Below, piece by piece: positions 29,870-39,795 of a stretch of DNA of 64,000 nucleotides. A program made the position numbers and the translations under genes. The notes beneath the pieces are model-generated. The model made no database searches. It was not told the origin of the DNA and saw nothing but the letters and a program-made list of their open reading frames with translations. The first letter of the stretch is position 1. Every line of letters begins with the position of its first letter. The DNA is from Dickeya zeae NCPPB 2538 (GTDB taxonomy: Bacteria; Pseudomonadota; Gammaproteobacteria; Enterobacterales; Enterobacteriaceae): assembly GCF_000406165.1 (NCBI RefSeq), contig NZ_CM001977.1, positions 2,927,064 to 2,991,063 of the forward strand. Reading direction: 5' to 3'.

Positions 29870-31219
29870 TTACCAGCGCTGTTTCAGCAGGTTGGGCTGA
29901 ATGCCGCCAATCGGTTTGGCGTTACTGACCACCTGTCTGGCGATGCCTGCCTCGAATTCGTCCCGGAAATATTTAATAGCGCTCTGCAACGGTTCGACCG
30001 CACCCGGCGCATGCGCGCAGAAGGTGTTGCCCGGCCCCAGGAAGCGGCACAATTGTTCCAGCGTTTCAATATCGCCGGGTTGCCCTTCACCACGCTCCAG
30101 TGCACGCAAAATCTTCACGCTCCACGGCAAGCCGTCACGGCAAGGCGTACACCAGCCGCAGGACTCACGGGCGAAAAACTCTTCCAGATTGCGGGTCAGC
30201 GATACCATGTTGATTTCATTATCGACCGCCATCGCCAGCGCCGTACCCAGACGGCTACCGGCCTTACCGATGTTTTCAAAGTCCATCGGTAAGTCGAGAT
30301 GGGCATCGGTCAGAAAATCGGTACCCGCTCCGCCAGGCTGCCACGCTTTTAAGGTCAGACCATCGCGCATACCACCGGCATAATCTTCCAGGATTTCACG
30401 GGCAGTTGTGCCAAACGGCAGTTCCCACAGACCTGGATTTTTCACACGTCCGGAGAAACCCATCAGTTTGGTGCCGGCATCTTTACTCTTGCCAGCTGAC
30501 AGCCCCTGATACCACTCCACACCATGCTCAATAATGGCAGGTACGTTGCACAACGTTTCTACGTTGTTAACGCAGGTGGGTTTACCCCACGCACCAGCAG
30601 AAGCCGGGAACGGTGGTTTAGAACGAGGGTTGGCACGACGACCTTCCAGCGAGTTGATAAGCGCTGTTTCTTCGCCGCAAATGTAACGACCCGCACCGGT
30701 GTGGACAAACAGCTCAAAATCAAAGCCGGTGCCCATGATGTTTTTGCCAAGCAGCCCGGCTTCTGTCGCCTCAGCGATAGCACGGCGCAAATTGGCCGCC
30801 GCCTCAACGTATTCACCGCGCAGGAAGATATAACCGCGATAGGCTTTCAGCGCATAAGCGCCGATCAACATGCCTTCCACCAGCAGATGCGGCATCTGCT
30901 CCATCAACAGGCGGTCTTTGTAGGTACCCGGTTCCATCTCATCCGCGTTGCACAGCAGGTAGCGGATATTCATGCTTTCGTCTTTCGGCATCAGGCTCCA
31001 CTTAAGACCCGTGGAGAAACCTGCACCGCCGCGACCACGCAAACCAGCATCTTTAACCAGGGTGACGACTTCATCCTGCGCCATACCAGTCAGCGCTTTT
31101 TTAGCACCGGCATAACCATTTTTGCTGCGGTATTCGTCCAGCCATACCGGCTGTTTGTCGGCACGCAAACGCCAGGTCAAAGGATGCTGCTCAGCCGTCA
31201 GAACAATGTTTTTACTCAT
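29870..31219 (-). CDS. nuoF: NADH-quinone oxidoreductase subunit F
   Basis: The NADH dehydrogenase subunit with FMN and cluster N3, 449 residues. The NADH/FMN glycine-rich loop is [16 protein letters not shown] near residues 59-74. The second Gly-rich block is [19 protein letters not shown]. The [4Fe-4S] ligands are in [12 protein letters not shown] plus the downstream Cys in NTFCAHA. ATG 31219 overlaps the nuoE stop by 4 bases. Confidence 0.98.
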   Translation of the reverse strand: MSKNIVLTAEQHPLTWRLRADKQPVWLDEYRSKNGYAGAKKALTGMAQDEVVTLVKDAGLRGRGGAGFSTGLKWSLMPKDESMNIRYLLCNADEMEPGTYKDRLLMEQMPHLLVEGMLIGAYALKAYRGYIFLRGEYVEAAANLRRAIAEATEAGLLGKNIMGTGFDFELFVHTGAGRYICGEETALINSLEGRRANPRSKPPFPASAGAWGKPTCVNNVETLCNVPAIIEHGVEWYQGLSAGKSKDAGTKLMGFSGRVKNPGLWELPFGTTAREILEDYAGGMRDGLTLKAWQPGGAGTDFLTDAHLDLPMDFENIGKAGSRLGTALAMAVDNEINMVSLTRNLEEFFARESCGWCTPCRDGLPWSVKILRALERGEGQPGDIETLEQLCRFLGPGNTFCAHAPGAVEPLQSAIKYFRDEFEAGIARQVVSNAKPIGGIQPNLLKQRW

Positions 31220-31746
31220 TGATACTGCTCCAGTAACGAATCGAGATCATCAGGCTTCAGCTGACTATGGGTATCCTCGTCGACCATCATCGTCGGCCCC
31301 TTGTCGCAGTTTCCCAGACAGCAGGTCGGCAATAATGTAAAACGACCATCAAATGTCGTCTGACCCGGCTTGATATTCAGCTTTTTCTCCAGCGCAGCCT
31401 GAATGCCTTGGTAGCCTGTGATGTGGCACACGACGCTGTCACAGTAGCGGATAACATGGCGCCCTACCGGCTGACGGTAAATCTGGCTATAAAACGTCGC
31501 TACGCCTTCTACGTCGCTGGCTGGGATACCCAGCACATCGGCAATGGCGTTAATCGCGCCATCCGGTACCCATCCACGCTGCTTCTGTACAATTTTCAGC
31601 GCTTCGATAGACGCCGCGCGCGCATCTTCGTAGTGGTGTTTTTCATGCTCGATAGCATCACGCTCTGTGTCACTTAACACAAAAACATCGCTGGCGGCCT
31701 GCGCCGGAGCATCGATAGAATCCTGAGTGTTGTTATGGTCGTGCAT
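31216..31746 (-). CDS. nuoE: NADH-quinone oxidoreductase subunit E
   Basis: A thioredoxin-like [2Fe-2S] subunit (cluster N1a), 176 residues. The cluster ligands are in CDSVVC and [10 protein letters not shown]. Compared with E. coli NuoE the N-terminus is about 10 residues longer and acidic ([16 protein letters not shown]). The start is 2 bases after the nuoCD stop. A later methionine start is not obvious, so 31746 is kept. Confidence 0.96.
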   Translation of the reverse strand: MHDHNNTQDSIDAPAQAASDVFVLSDTERDAIEHEKHHYEDARAASIEALKIVQKQRGWVPDGAINAIADVLGIPASDVEGVATFYSQIYRQPVGRHVIRYCDSVVCHITGYQGIQAALEKKLNIKPGQTTFDGRFTLLPTCCLGNCDKGPTMMVDEDTHSQLKPDDLDSLLEQYQ

Positions 31747-31748
31747 AA

Positions 31749-33548
31749 TTAGCGGTCCACATCTGACATGACAAAATCAATACTACCGAGGTATACGATC
31801 AAGTCGGATACCAGACAGCCACGAATCACCGCCGGGATCTGTTGCAGGTGCGCAAAGCTCGGCGTGCGAATACGGGTTCGGTAACTCATGGTGCTGCCGT
31901 CGCTGGTCAGGTAATAACTGTTAATTCCCTTGGTCGCTTCGATCATCTGGAATGATTCGTTAGCCGGCATCACCGGGCCCCAGGAAACCTGCAGGAAGTG
32001 GTTAATCAGCGTCTCAATATGTTGCAGCGTGCGCTCTTTCGGTGGCGGCGTAGTCAGCGGATGGTCAGCCTTGAACGGACCTTCCGGCATGTTCTTCAGG
32101 CACTGCTCCAGAATACGCAGACTCTGACGCAGCTCTTCCACTTTCAGCATGACGCGGCTGTAGCAATCACTAACGCCATCACCCACCGGTATCTCAAAGT
32201 CGAAGTTTTCATAGCCAGAGTAAGGACGGGCTTTACGCACATCGAACGCGATGCCGGTAGCACGCAGGCCTGCGCCAGTTACGCCCCACTCCAACGCTTC
32301 TTTAGCGTTGTAAGCGGCAACACCCTGTGAACGCCCTTTCAGAATACTGTTTTGCAGCGCGGCTTTGATGTAGGTGTCCAGACGCGCTGGCATCCAATCA
32401 AGGAATTCTCGCAGCAGACGCTCCCAGCCACGCGGCAGGTCATGTGCAACACCGCCGATACGGAACCAGGCCGGGTGCATACGGTAGCCGGTAATCGCTT
32501 CGACCAAATCGTAGATTTTCTGACGATCGGTAAACGCGAAGAACACCGGCGTCATGGCACCGACGTCCTGAATGAAGGTACTGATGTACAGCAGGTGGCT
32601 GTTGATACGGAACAGTTCGGACAGCATGACGCGAATCACATTCACGCGTTCCGGCACCTCGATACCTGCCAGTTTTTCCACCGCCAGCACATAAGGCATT
32701 TCATTTACACAACCGCCGAGGTATTCGATACGGTCGGTGTAAGGGATATAACTGTGCCAGGACTGGCGTTCACCCATTTTTTCCGCACCACGGTGGTGAT
32801 AGCCGATATCAGGAATACAATCGACAATCTCTTCACCATCGAGCTGCAGGATGATACGGAAGGCACCATGCGCAGACGGGTGGTTCGGCCCCAGGTTCAG
32901 GAACATGAAGTCTTCGTTATTCGTACCGCGCTTCATCCCCCACTCTTCTGGTTTGAAGGTCAGGGACTCCATCTCCATGTCCTCGCGCTGTTTGGTCAGC
33001 ACGAAAGGATCGAATTCGGTAGCACGCGCCGGGAAATCTTTACGCAGCGGGTGACCCTGCCAGGTCTGCGGCATCATGATGCGCGTCAGGTGAGGGTGAC
33101 CTTTGAAGGTGATACCAAACATGTCCCACACTTCACGCTCATACCAGTTGGCGTTAGGGAACAGTTTGGTCAGGGTAGGCATGTTGAGATCGTTTTCAGA
33201 CAGCGCCACTTTCAACATGATATCGCGGTTACGCTCAATCGAAATAAAGTGGTAGAAAACGGTAAAATCAGCATCCGGCAACCCCTGGCGGTGGGTACGC
33301 AGACGTTCGTCCACACCATGCAGGTCAAGCAGCATCACATAGGGTTTAGGCTGTTTTTTCAGGAAAACCACTACATCCAGCAATTGCTCGCGTTTCACCC
33401 AAACTACCGGCAGACCGGTACGGGTTGCCTGGATGGTGAATGCTTCCGGCCCAAAACGGTTACACAGCTCGCCAACGACCGGATCATCCATGTGATCACG
33501 GGTTTGCCATGCAGGCAGAGCGACATCGTGCGTCGTTAAATCTGTCAT
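31749..33548 (-). CDS. nuoC: Fused NADH-quinone oxidoreductase subunit C/D
   Basis: A 599-residue fusion of NuoC (about 1-190) and NuoD (about 200-599), as in other gammaproteobacteria. The NuoC part shows [26 protein letters not shown]. The NuoD part shows [12 protein letters not shown] near the quinone head-group site and ends [11 protein letters not shown]. The nuoD moiety is a relic of a hydrogenase large subunit without metal ligands. A 117-base gap to nuoB is the largest in the front of the operon. Confidence 0.97.
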   Translation of the reverse strand: MTDLTTHDVALPAWQTRDHMDDPVVGELCNRFGPEAFTIQATRTGLPVVWVKREQLLDVVVFLKKQPKPYVMLLDLHGVDERLRTHRQGLPDADFTVFYHFISIERNRDIMLKVALSENDLNMPTLTKLFPNANWYEREVWDMFGITFKGHPHLTRIMMPQTWQGHPLRKDFPARATEFDPFVLTKQREDMEMESLTFKPEEWGMKRGTNNEDFMFLNLGPNHPSAHGAFRIILQLDGEEIVDCIPDIGYHHRGAEKMGERQSWHSYIPYTDRIEYLGGCVNEMPYVLAVEKLAGIEVPERVNVIRVMLSELFRINSHLLYISTFIQDVGAMTPVFFAFTDRQKIYDLVEAITGYRMHPAWFRIGGVAHDLPRGWERLLREFLDWMPARLDTYIKAALQNSILKGRSQGVAAYNAKEALEWGVTGAGLRATGIAFDVRKARPYSGYENFDFEIPVGDGVSDCYSRVMLKVEELRQSLRILEQCLKNMPEGPFKADHPLTTPPPKERTLQHIETLINHFLQVSWGPVMPANESFQMIEATKGINSYYLTSDGSTMSYRTRIRTPSFAHLQQIPAVIRGCLVSDLIVYLGSIDFVMSDVDR

Positions 33549-33665
33549 AAATTATGTCACCACAGTAAATGTGCTATTTCTGTGACTGATGATGGCTACA
33601 CACGTTTATCGTGATATGAATTTACCGTGATCTTACGTAGCCACTACAGCCTTCACTCACAGGGG

Positions 33666-34340
33666 TCAAATCTCATCAGGAGAACGCAGGTTGGTTACCG
33701 CAATGCGCTCGCCTCGTTTACGTTCGCGCTCGGATTGCATGTTCGCGCGGTAAACCCCCTGATCGCCTACCACCCATGACAGAGGACGGCGTTCCTTACC
33801 AATAGACTCTTTCAGCAGCAACAGTGCCTGCATGTAGGCTTCCGGACGTGGCGGGCATCCAGGGATGTACACATCGACCGGCAGGAACTTATCAACCCCC
33901 TGCACTACGGAATAAATATCGTACATACCGCCGGAATTCGCACAGGCTCCCATGGAGATAACCCATTTAGGTGCCAACATCTGGTCGTATAAACGCTGAA
34001 TGACCGGCGCCATTTTTAAGAACGGCGTACCGGCCACGACCATGAAATCCGCCTGACGCGGTGAAGCACGAATAACTTCGGAACCAAAGCGCGCCACATC
34101 GTGCACTGAGGTAAAAGATGTCGCCATTTCTACATAGCAACAGGAAAGACCGAAGTTATAAGGCCACAAGGAATTGCTGCGCCCCCAGTTGACCATGCTG
34201 TGCAGCGACTGTTCCAGGTTGCCCATGAAAACGCTGCGATTGACATGCTGCTCAAGCGGATCGCTGACAATCTCTTGCTTCTGGAGGGGGTAACGGTCGT
34301 TCTCACCGTCCGGGTCAATGCGGGTGAGCGTATAATCCAT
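33666..34340 (-). CDS. nuoB: NADH-quinone oxidoreductase subunit B
   Basis: The subunit holding cluster N2, the electron donor to quinone; 224 residues. The tandem cysteines in LSCCYVEM and the later [11 protein letters not shown] and GCPPRPEA give all four ligands. It is related to hydrogenase small subunits. The start [13 protein letters not shown] fits E. coli. The stop lies 117 bases before nuoCD. Confidence 0.98.
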   Translation of the reverse strand: MDYTLTRIDPDGENDRYPLQKQEIVSDPLEQHVNRSVFMGNLEQSLHSMVNWGRSNSLWPYNFGLSCCYVEMATSFTSVHDVARFGSEVIRASPRQADFMVVAGTPFLKMAPVIQRLYDQMLAPKWVISMGACANSGGMYDIYSVVQGVDKFLPVDVYIPGCPPRPEAYMQALLLLKESIGKERRPLSWVVGDQGVYRANMQSERERKRGERIAVTNLRSPDEI

Positions 34341-34358
34341 CTTCTAAATGCCTCGCTA

Positions 34359-34802
34359 TTACTGCTGATGAGTGTTAGTGGTCTGGGTCACGACATTGGA
34401 TTTCACGACTTGTCTTTTGGAACGCACAGGCGTCCAGTCCAACGCGCCGATGCGCACCAGATAGACCAAACCAGCCAACAGCACCAAAATGAAAATTGTA
34501 GCCTCGACGAAGCCTATCCACCCACTTTCCCGGACAGAAACTGACCAGGCGTAAAGATAGAGAGCTTCAACGTCGAAAATAACGAAAAACATGGCAACCA
34601 GGTAAAACTTGGCAGACAGGCGCAACCGCGCTGAGCCAACAGAAGCGATACCTGATTCATAAGGGATGTTTTTGTGTCGTGCCCGGGCTCTGCCTCCTAG
34701 CAGGAAGCCGCCGAGTAACATAAAGCCGCAGAGACCTACAGCAATGATAACGAATAGCGCAAAGGCCCAGTGATGGGCGAGGACTTCAGTAGTTGTTGAC
34801 AT
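34359..34802 (-). CDS. nuoA: NADH-quinone oxidoreductase subunit A
   Basis: A three-helix membrane subunit of 147 residues, the first gene of the operon. [38 protein letters not shown] carries the family block with the quinone-chamber loop. The C-terminus is a short basic tail. AAGAG lies just before the ATG. The spacing to nuoB is 18 bases. Confidence 0.97.
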   Translation of the reverse strand: MSTTTEVLAHHWAFALFVIIAVGLCGFMLLGGFLLGGRARARHKNIPYESGIASVGSARLRLSAKFYLVAMFFVIFDVEALYLYAWSVSVRESGWIGFVEATIFILVLLAGLVYLVRIGALDWTPVRSKRQVVKSNVVTQTTNTHQQ

Positions 34803-35415
34803 ACTCTTGCTTACTCATCAAAAGTGATCAGACACCTGCTCTTTACCCGGCAGTTTGTCGCCACATCGATTAAAAGGAAGGATTTTTCGCCACAAAAACG
34901 CCACAACGTATAAGGTTAAGCAGCGCTTTAATGCGGTCTGATTCCCTGTTATGTAACCTTATTTTCAACGCCACTAAAAATAACAGCACATTACTTTACA
35001 TGCACGTGGTTTCGTTAACATTTTGTGTGTAACACGGTAACTAAATCGAGTCAGTCAATCGCCTCACGTTAACGATTCCTCCTGCAAAAACCCCTTAAGA
35101 GGCTGGGTGACTATACCATTTTCGACAAGAATTCCTGTTCCCCCATAGGGTTAATAGGGGTATTTTTTGATCCAGAACACACTTTTTTCATTTATGTTAG
35201 TAAAAAAATTGAGCCAGTTGCTCAGCCATTAACCTTTTCATTCGGTCAACATAGATTTAAAAAAAAGAAAAGCAGTTTTAATAAAACGGGAACACAACGA
35301 CGGTACTAGACGGTACTAAATGGTGATAAGCGACTGGAAAATGTGATGATACTCCCCGAGCAGGGCGCAAAGCGGGGAATGTGTCGGCAGGGCAAAAACG
35401 GAACCAAAAGACAGA
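34803..35415. other. Long upstream region of the nuo operon
   Basis: No gene is supported between nuoA and the lrhA terminator. The stretch is AT-rich and probably holds the nuo promoter and a long leader. A NarL-type heptamer reads TACCCCT on the minus strand at 35156-35162. The 10-mer GACGGTACTA is duplicated in tandem at 35299-35318. Repeated TAAC motifs at 35014-35041 recall ArcA half-sites, but their spacing is not the ArcA one, so no operator is called. Confidence 0.45.
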
Positions 35416-35443
35416 ACATAGCGGGCTTCTCGCCCCGCTATGT
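35416..35443 (-). terminator. Probable lrhA/pecT terminator
   Basis: A perfect 10-bp inverted repeat, ACATAGCGGG with CCCGCTATGT, 28 bases after the lrhA stop. On the minus strand it is followed by a T-rich stretch with interruptions (TTCTGTCTTTT), so it may be only partly efficient. Confidence 0.65.
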
Positions 35444-35471
35444 CGTGATATCGATAATATCGCGTAACAGA

Positions 35472-36401
35472 TCAGTCGTTGGGCGGCTCGCGCATATCGC
35501 TTTCTGCCCCAGCACTCACCGGCAGCAGATGAGACCGCGTACCCGACTCGATAGCGCTGAAAATGGCGTTCGTCAGCTCATTGTCATGATCCGGATTTTT
35601 GCACAGGTAGTAACGCGTATCAGGCAGCTTAGGCAACCCTTCCTCTTCACCCAACACGCGCAACTCCGGGCTCATCATTTCGACTGAACGAACCGTAATC
35701 CCCAGACCTGCTTTCACCGCCGCACGCACCGCAGACAACGTAGAAGCAACATAGGAAATTTTCCACGGGATACCCGCCGCGGTCAGTTGCTCGAGCGCCA
35801 ACGCACGGAACGGACTCGGCTCATCCAATACCACCAGGGAAACGGTCTCTCCCGGCTGGTACTGATAGTCGGCAGCGCAATACCACAACGTCGGTGACGT
35901 ACGCAGCAACACATGGGGTAAATCCTCGGCATTAGACGTAGTAATGACCAGATCAATTTTCCCTTGTTGCAGCATATCCGCCATTTCTGCGCTGCGTTTG
36001 ATGCTGACCGCAATCGACAATTTCGGGAATACGGTAGTCACACGCTGCAGGATGAAAGGCAGAATAGTATCCGCCGTATCATCCGAAGCACCGATAGTCA
36101 GCGTACCCTGAATATCGCTATACATCAGTGAGGCGCACGCCTCATCATTAAACTGCAGAATTTTTCTGGCGTACCCGAGAAACTGGATGCCATGCTCAGT
36201 GAGCAGCTTGTTTCGCCCGTGGCGGGCAAACAGCTCCTTACCAATTAACTGTTCCAGACGCTGCATCTGCTGGCTTACTGCCGACTGCGTTCGACACACA
36301 GCGACAGCGGCTGCCGCAAACGTATTCAAATCTGCAACAGCAACGAACGTTCTCAACAGATCGAGATCCAGGTTGAGGACAGGGCGACTTGTATTTGTCA
36401 T
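35472..36401 (-). CDS. lrhA: LysR-type global regulator LrhA (PecT/HexA)
   Basis: A 309-residue LysR regulator. The N-terminal helix-turn-helix reads [24 protein letters not shown], then [24 protein letters not shown]. The C-terminal effector domain lacks a known ligand. In E. coli LrhA represses flagellar genes; in soft-rot bacteria the orthologues PecT and HexA repress pectinases and other virulence factors. ATG 36401 ([16 protein letters not shown]) aligns with LrhA; a GTG 12 bases upstream is less likely. It keeps the enteric place next to nuo. The long leader has an ArcZ-complementary site. Confidence 0.95.
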   Translation of the reverse strand: MTNTSRPVLNLDLDLLRTFVAVADLNTFAAAAVAVCRTQSAVSQQMQRLEQLIGKELFARHGRNKLLTEHGIQFLGYARKILQFNDEACASLMYSDIQGTLTIGASDDTADTILPFILQRVTTVFPKLSIAVSIKRSAEMADMLQQGKIDLVITTSNAEDLPHVLLRTSPTLWYCAADYQYQPGETVSLVVLDEPSPFRALALEQLTAAGIPWKISYVASTLSAVRAAVKAGLGITVRSVEMMSPELRVLGEEEGLPKLPDTRYYLCKNPDHDNELTNAIFSAIESGTRSHLLPVSAGAESDMREPPND

Positions 36402-36441
36402 ACGGCTCTTCACTTATCTATTTTAATTTTTAACAAACATA

Positions 36442-36451
36442 CCTGGTGTTG
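36442..36451 (-). promoter_or_regulatory. Candidate ArcZ sRNA pairing site in the lrhA leader
   Basis: The lrhA mRNA reads CAACACCAGG here, 41-50 bases upstream of the start codon. From memory, the conserved ArcZ seed of enteric bacteria contains CCUGGUGUUGG, which pairs with all ten bases plus one G-U pair. ArcZ is reported to repress PecT in Dickeya. The site is upstream of the ribosome site, so control through mRNA structure or Hfq loading is possible. arcZ itself is not in this window. Confidence 0.55.
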
Positions 36452-37740
36452 ATGTTGATGCCCCGACAACGGTCGGATGCACAATAAAAGACGAACAGTA
36501 TCGCAGACGAACGGTTACGGTAAAAGGCTATCTCTACTATATTCCTTTCCCCGAATCACCTCTCTCCCCTACCCTCCTTATTTAAGCATCTTATTACGGA
36601 ATCAGACCATCAAGAAGAACCCTTTTATTATTTTAGATAGTAAAATAAAAATGAAAAAAACACCAGCTATCTCACTGCACCACAATTTACTGTCAGCAGA
36701 TATAAGATTCTGATTGCGCTTACTTTACGGGCTGCTGCCATCAAAATATACGACATCTCTTATTTTCCACTTTTGACGCATACTTTGTGCATCATTGATT
36801 GTCTGTTTGCTTGAAAAAGACATTACGCACAAAACATCGGCAGGCCTTCGGATCAAACTATTCCGTTTAAAATGGCGATTTAATCCCATCGCAAAACCCA
36901 TCAACCAGCCTGATGAATCTGTGTCTATCGATGTTTTTGTCACTAACCTGCCATCCGTAAGTGCTCTGCAATCTCCGGATACAACTACAACTAATACAGT
37001 GAGTTACTATCAGTCTGTGACACATTTTTTATGTAAAGATTATTTCTTTTTTGTAAAAGAATCAAAAAATACACAAAAATGTCATGTGTAACATAAACTT
37101 TCATGAAGTTATGCGCAGCGAATTCCAACGAGAAAATAATTATCGTATTTACTCTAGGAGATGCCTGATCTTTTTATTCCTGCTCGGTCATTTACGCTAT
37201 TCGATTAAATAGTCTGGTTTTTTATTATCAGCACCTTGGATAGCTTTTATTTTATCACCAATAAGGAAACATTCCGTGCTGCTCTATAGAGAAACATTTG
37301 CTTGCTCTTCTGTTATTACCCTATTTTAAAAATGGTTTTTATGGCGCAAGAACTCGTCCGCCATTTTATGATACCGGTTTCAGCGCTTAAAACAGGTATC
37401 TCAATTACGTCAATAAGTGACCGAAATTATTCTCCAGCCCCTCACCATAAGATGATTAACGTGTCGTTATGCGAGACAGATCGTATTATCGGGCGAAACC
37501 AAATGGTTTTTTTCTGGTCATCTACTTCGCAGTCGAGGTCGAAAAACAAAAACGCCGACACAGTTTCAGAACATTCCGTTAACAACAAAGACTATTTATC
37601 GCCGCTGTGTCAATAATCACTAATCTGGAAGCATCATCACAGCCATAGTAATGATTCTTCAAAACACACAACGAGAAGAGTACATTAGAGGCGTTAGGCG
37701 ATTACTCATCAGGAATAGGATCCTGTAAAAGGCTTGTTAA
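36452..37740. other. Gene-poor spacer between lrhA and alaA
   Basis: About 1.3 kb of AT-rich DNA with many stops. Open frames at 36795-37091 (+), 36725-36943 (-) and 37302-37616 (+) have no ribosome sites I trust, mutually overlap or have unlike-coding composition, and are not called. The left part is likely the long lrhA leader and promoter; the right end carries the alaA promoter, with AAAGG before its ATG. Confidence 0.5.
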
Positions 37741-38955
37741 ATGTCACCGATAGAAAAATCGAAAAAACTGGAAAACGTTTGTTACGATATTCGTGGACCA
37801 GTACTAAAAGAAGCAAAACGACTGGAAGAAGAAGGCAACAAGGTACTTAAGCTGAACATCGGCAACCCGGCACCTTTTGGGTTTGATGCCCCGGATGAAA
37901 TTCTGGTGGATGTCATCCGCAATTTGCCAACCGCGCAAGGCTACTGTGATTCAAAAGGGTTGTACTCTGCTCGTAAGGCTATCGTGCAACACTATCAGGC
38001 CCGCGATATGCGTGATGTCACGCTGGAAGACGTCTATATCGGTAACGGCGTATCCGAACTGATTGTCCAGTCAATGCAGGCGTTGCTGAATACCGGTGAC
38101 GAAATGCTGGTGCCTGCACCGGACTATCCACTGTGGACCGCTGCGGTTTCGCTTTCCAGCGGCAACGCCGTGCACTACCGTTGTGACGAAGAATCCGACT
38201 GGTTCCCAGATCTGGATGATATCCGTAGCAAAATCACCCCCCGTACCCGCGGGATCGTCATTATCAACCCGAACAACCCGACCGGAGCGGTATACAGCAA
38301 AGAACTGCTACTGGAAGTGGTTGAAATCGCGCGTCAGCATAACCTGATCATTTTTGCCGACGAAATTTACGACAAAATCCTTTATGACGACGCCCAGCAT
38401 CATTCCATTGCCGCACTGGCACCGGACTTGCTGACGGTGACCTTCAACGGCCTGTCCAAGACCTATCGCGTCGCCGGGTTCCGCCAGGGGTGGATGGTGC
38501 TCAATGGCCCGAAAAAACACGCCCGCGGTTATATTGAAGGCTTGGAAATGCTGGCATCCATGCGCTTGTGCGCTAATGTGCCGATGCAGCACGCGATCCA
38601 GACGGCGCTGGGCGGTTACCAGAGTATCAGTGAATTCATTCATCCGGGCGGACGCCTGTATGAACAGCGCAATCGTGCATGGGAACTGATTAACCAGATC
38701 CCCGGTGTTTCCTGTGTGAAACCCAATGGTGCGCTGTATATGTTCCCCCGCATTGACGCCAAACGGTTCAATATCCACGACGACCAGAAATTGGTACTGG
38801 ACTTGCTGTTGCAGGAAAAAGTGCTGCTGGTGCAAGGTACCGCGTTTAACTGGCCGGAACCGGACCACCTGCGTATTGTGACGCTGCCACGTGTTGATGA
38901 TCTGGACATGGCAATCAACAAACTGGGCCGTTTCCTGGAAGGGTATCACCAGTAA
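37741..38955 (+). CDS. alaA: Alanine transaminase AlaA
   Basis: A PLP enzyme that makes alanine from pyruvate and glutamate; 404 residues of aminotransferase class I/II. Lys240 in NGLSKTYRVAG is the cofactor lysine. NPNNPTGAVYS, FADEIYDKI and GFRQGW complete the site. It agrees with E. coli AlaA (YfbQ) in length and sequence. AAAAGG lies about 9 bases before the ATG. It is divergent from lrhA, as in E. coli, and ends with a strong hairpin. Confidence 0.97.
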   Translation: MSPIEKSKKLENVCYDIRGPVLKEAKRLEEEGNKVLKLNIGNPAPFGFDAPDEILVDVIRNLPTAQGYCDSKGLYSARKAIVQHYQARDMRDVTLEDVYIGNGVSELIVQSMQALLNTGDEMLVPAPDYPLWTAAVSLSSGNAVHYRCDEESDWFPDLDDIRSKITPRTRGIVIINPNNPTGAVYSKELLLEVVEIARQHNLIIFADEIYDKILYDDAQHHSIAALAPDLLTVTFNGLSKTYRVAGFRQGWMVLNGPKKHARGYIEGLEMLASMRLCANVPMQHAIQTALGGYQSISEFIHPGGRLYEQRNRAWELINQIPGVSCVKPNGALYMFPRIDAKRFNIHDDQKLVLDLLLQEKVLLVQGTAFNWPEPDHLRIVTLPRVDDLDMAINKLGRFLEGYHQ

Positions 38956-38960
38956 TGCGT

Positions 38961-39002
38961 TGCGTTCGGCACTACACGGTGCCGAACGCACCTTCCTTTT
39001 AT
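38961..39002 (+). terminator. Intrinsic terminator after alaA
   Basis: TGCGTTCGGCAC (38961-38972) pairs with GTGCCGAACGCA (38979-38990) over a 6-base loop, followed by CCTTCCTTTTATT. The tail is imperfect but the stem is 12 bp. Confidence 0.8.
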
Positions 39003-39124
39003 TCTGAACCTTTATCTTCTCCTGCTCCTTTTACCACATCGGCTTTTTCAGGCTGGCCCTGATTTGCTTCTTGGTGTCAGAGCCGCCACAATAAACCTCT
39101 ATTGCCTTACGCCGAGAGATGTTC

Positions 39125-39724
39125 ATGGTCCAGAGTCACTTCTTCGCTCATTTATCCCGCCTGAAACTCATTAGCCGCTGGCCGCTGATGCGCAATGTCC
39201 GGACAGAAAATGTCTCCGAACACAGTCTGCAAGTCGCCTTTGTCGCGCACGCGCTTGCCGTGATCAAAAACCGTAAATTCAACGGCAATATCAATGTTGG
39301 CCGTATTGCTTTGCTTGCTATGTACCATGATGCCAGCGAAGTGTTGACCGGCGACATGCCCACGCCGATTAAGTATTACAACGCACAGATTGCCCACGAA
39401 TATAAGAAAATCGAAAAAATTGCCCGCCATAACCTGATCACCATGTTACCTGCCGAACTGCAACAGGACTTCAGCCCACTGCTGGACGAATCCCACATCA
39501 GTGAAGAGGAGCAGGCGATTGTTAAACAGGCGGATGCGCTTTGCGCGTACCTGAAATGTCTGGAAGAGCTATCGGCAGGCAATAATGAATTTCTGCTGGC
39601 CAAAGCGCGACTGGAAAAAACGCTCCAGCAACGCCACAGCCCGGAAATGGATTACTTCATGACAGTGTTTATTCCGAGTTTCAGCCTGTCACTGGACGAA
39701 ATCAGCCAGGAATCGCCGCTGTAA
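39125..39724 (+). CDS. yfbR: 5'-deoxynucleotidase YfbR
   Basis: An HD-domain phosphohydrolase that removes phosphate from deoxyribonucleoside 5'-monophosphates. Metal ligands are His33 (SEHSLQ), His68-Asp69 (MYHDASE) and a later Asp in [11 protein letters not shown]. The 199-residue length equals E. coli YfbR. ATG 39125 is chosen over ATG 39119 because GAGAG then has a 6-base spacing and the N-terminus [10 protein letters not shown] matches [10 protein letters not shown]. It follows alaA in the same direction but after a terminator. Confidence 0.95.
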   Translation: MVQSHFFAHLSRLKLISRWPLMRNVRTENVSEHSLQVAFVAHALAVIKNRKFNGNINVGRIALLAMYHDASEVLTGDMPTPIKYYNAQIAHEYKKIEKIARHNLITMLPAELQQDFSPLLDESHISEEEQAIVKQADALCAYLKCLEELSAGNNEFLLAKARLEKTLQQRHSPEMDYFMTVFIPSFSLSLDEISQESPL

Positions 39725-39744
39725 TCGCTCTTGCAGGTCAACTC

Positions 39745-39780
39745 AAACAGCCTGAGTCAGGCCTCAGGCTGTTTTCCTTA
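39745..39780. terminator. Bidirectional terminator between yfbR and yfbS
   Basis: AAACAGCCTGAG (39745-39756) pairs perfectly with CTCAGGCTGTTT (39763-39774). It sits between the two convergent genes; the plus-strand side ends in TTTTCCTT, the minus side in TTTGAG. The plus direction is favoured. Confidence 0.8.
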
Positions 39781-39795
39781 TTTACGGTTTTACGG

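Noticed and set aside
35014..35041. Possible ArcA boxes upstream of nuoA
   Set aside because: TAAC motifs are present but spaced 14 and 8 bases apart instead of about 11.
36725..37091. Opposing open frames in the lrhA-alaA spacer
   Set aside because: The plus and minus frames overlap and neither has homology I recognise nor a convincing ribosome site.
37302..37616. 104-codon plus frame before alaA
   Set aside because: Composition is that of AT-rich spacer, with no ribosome site; more likely leader or promoter DNA.
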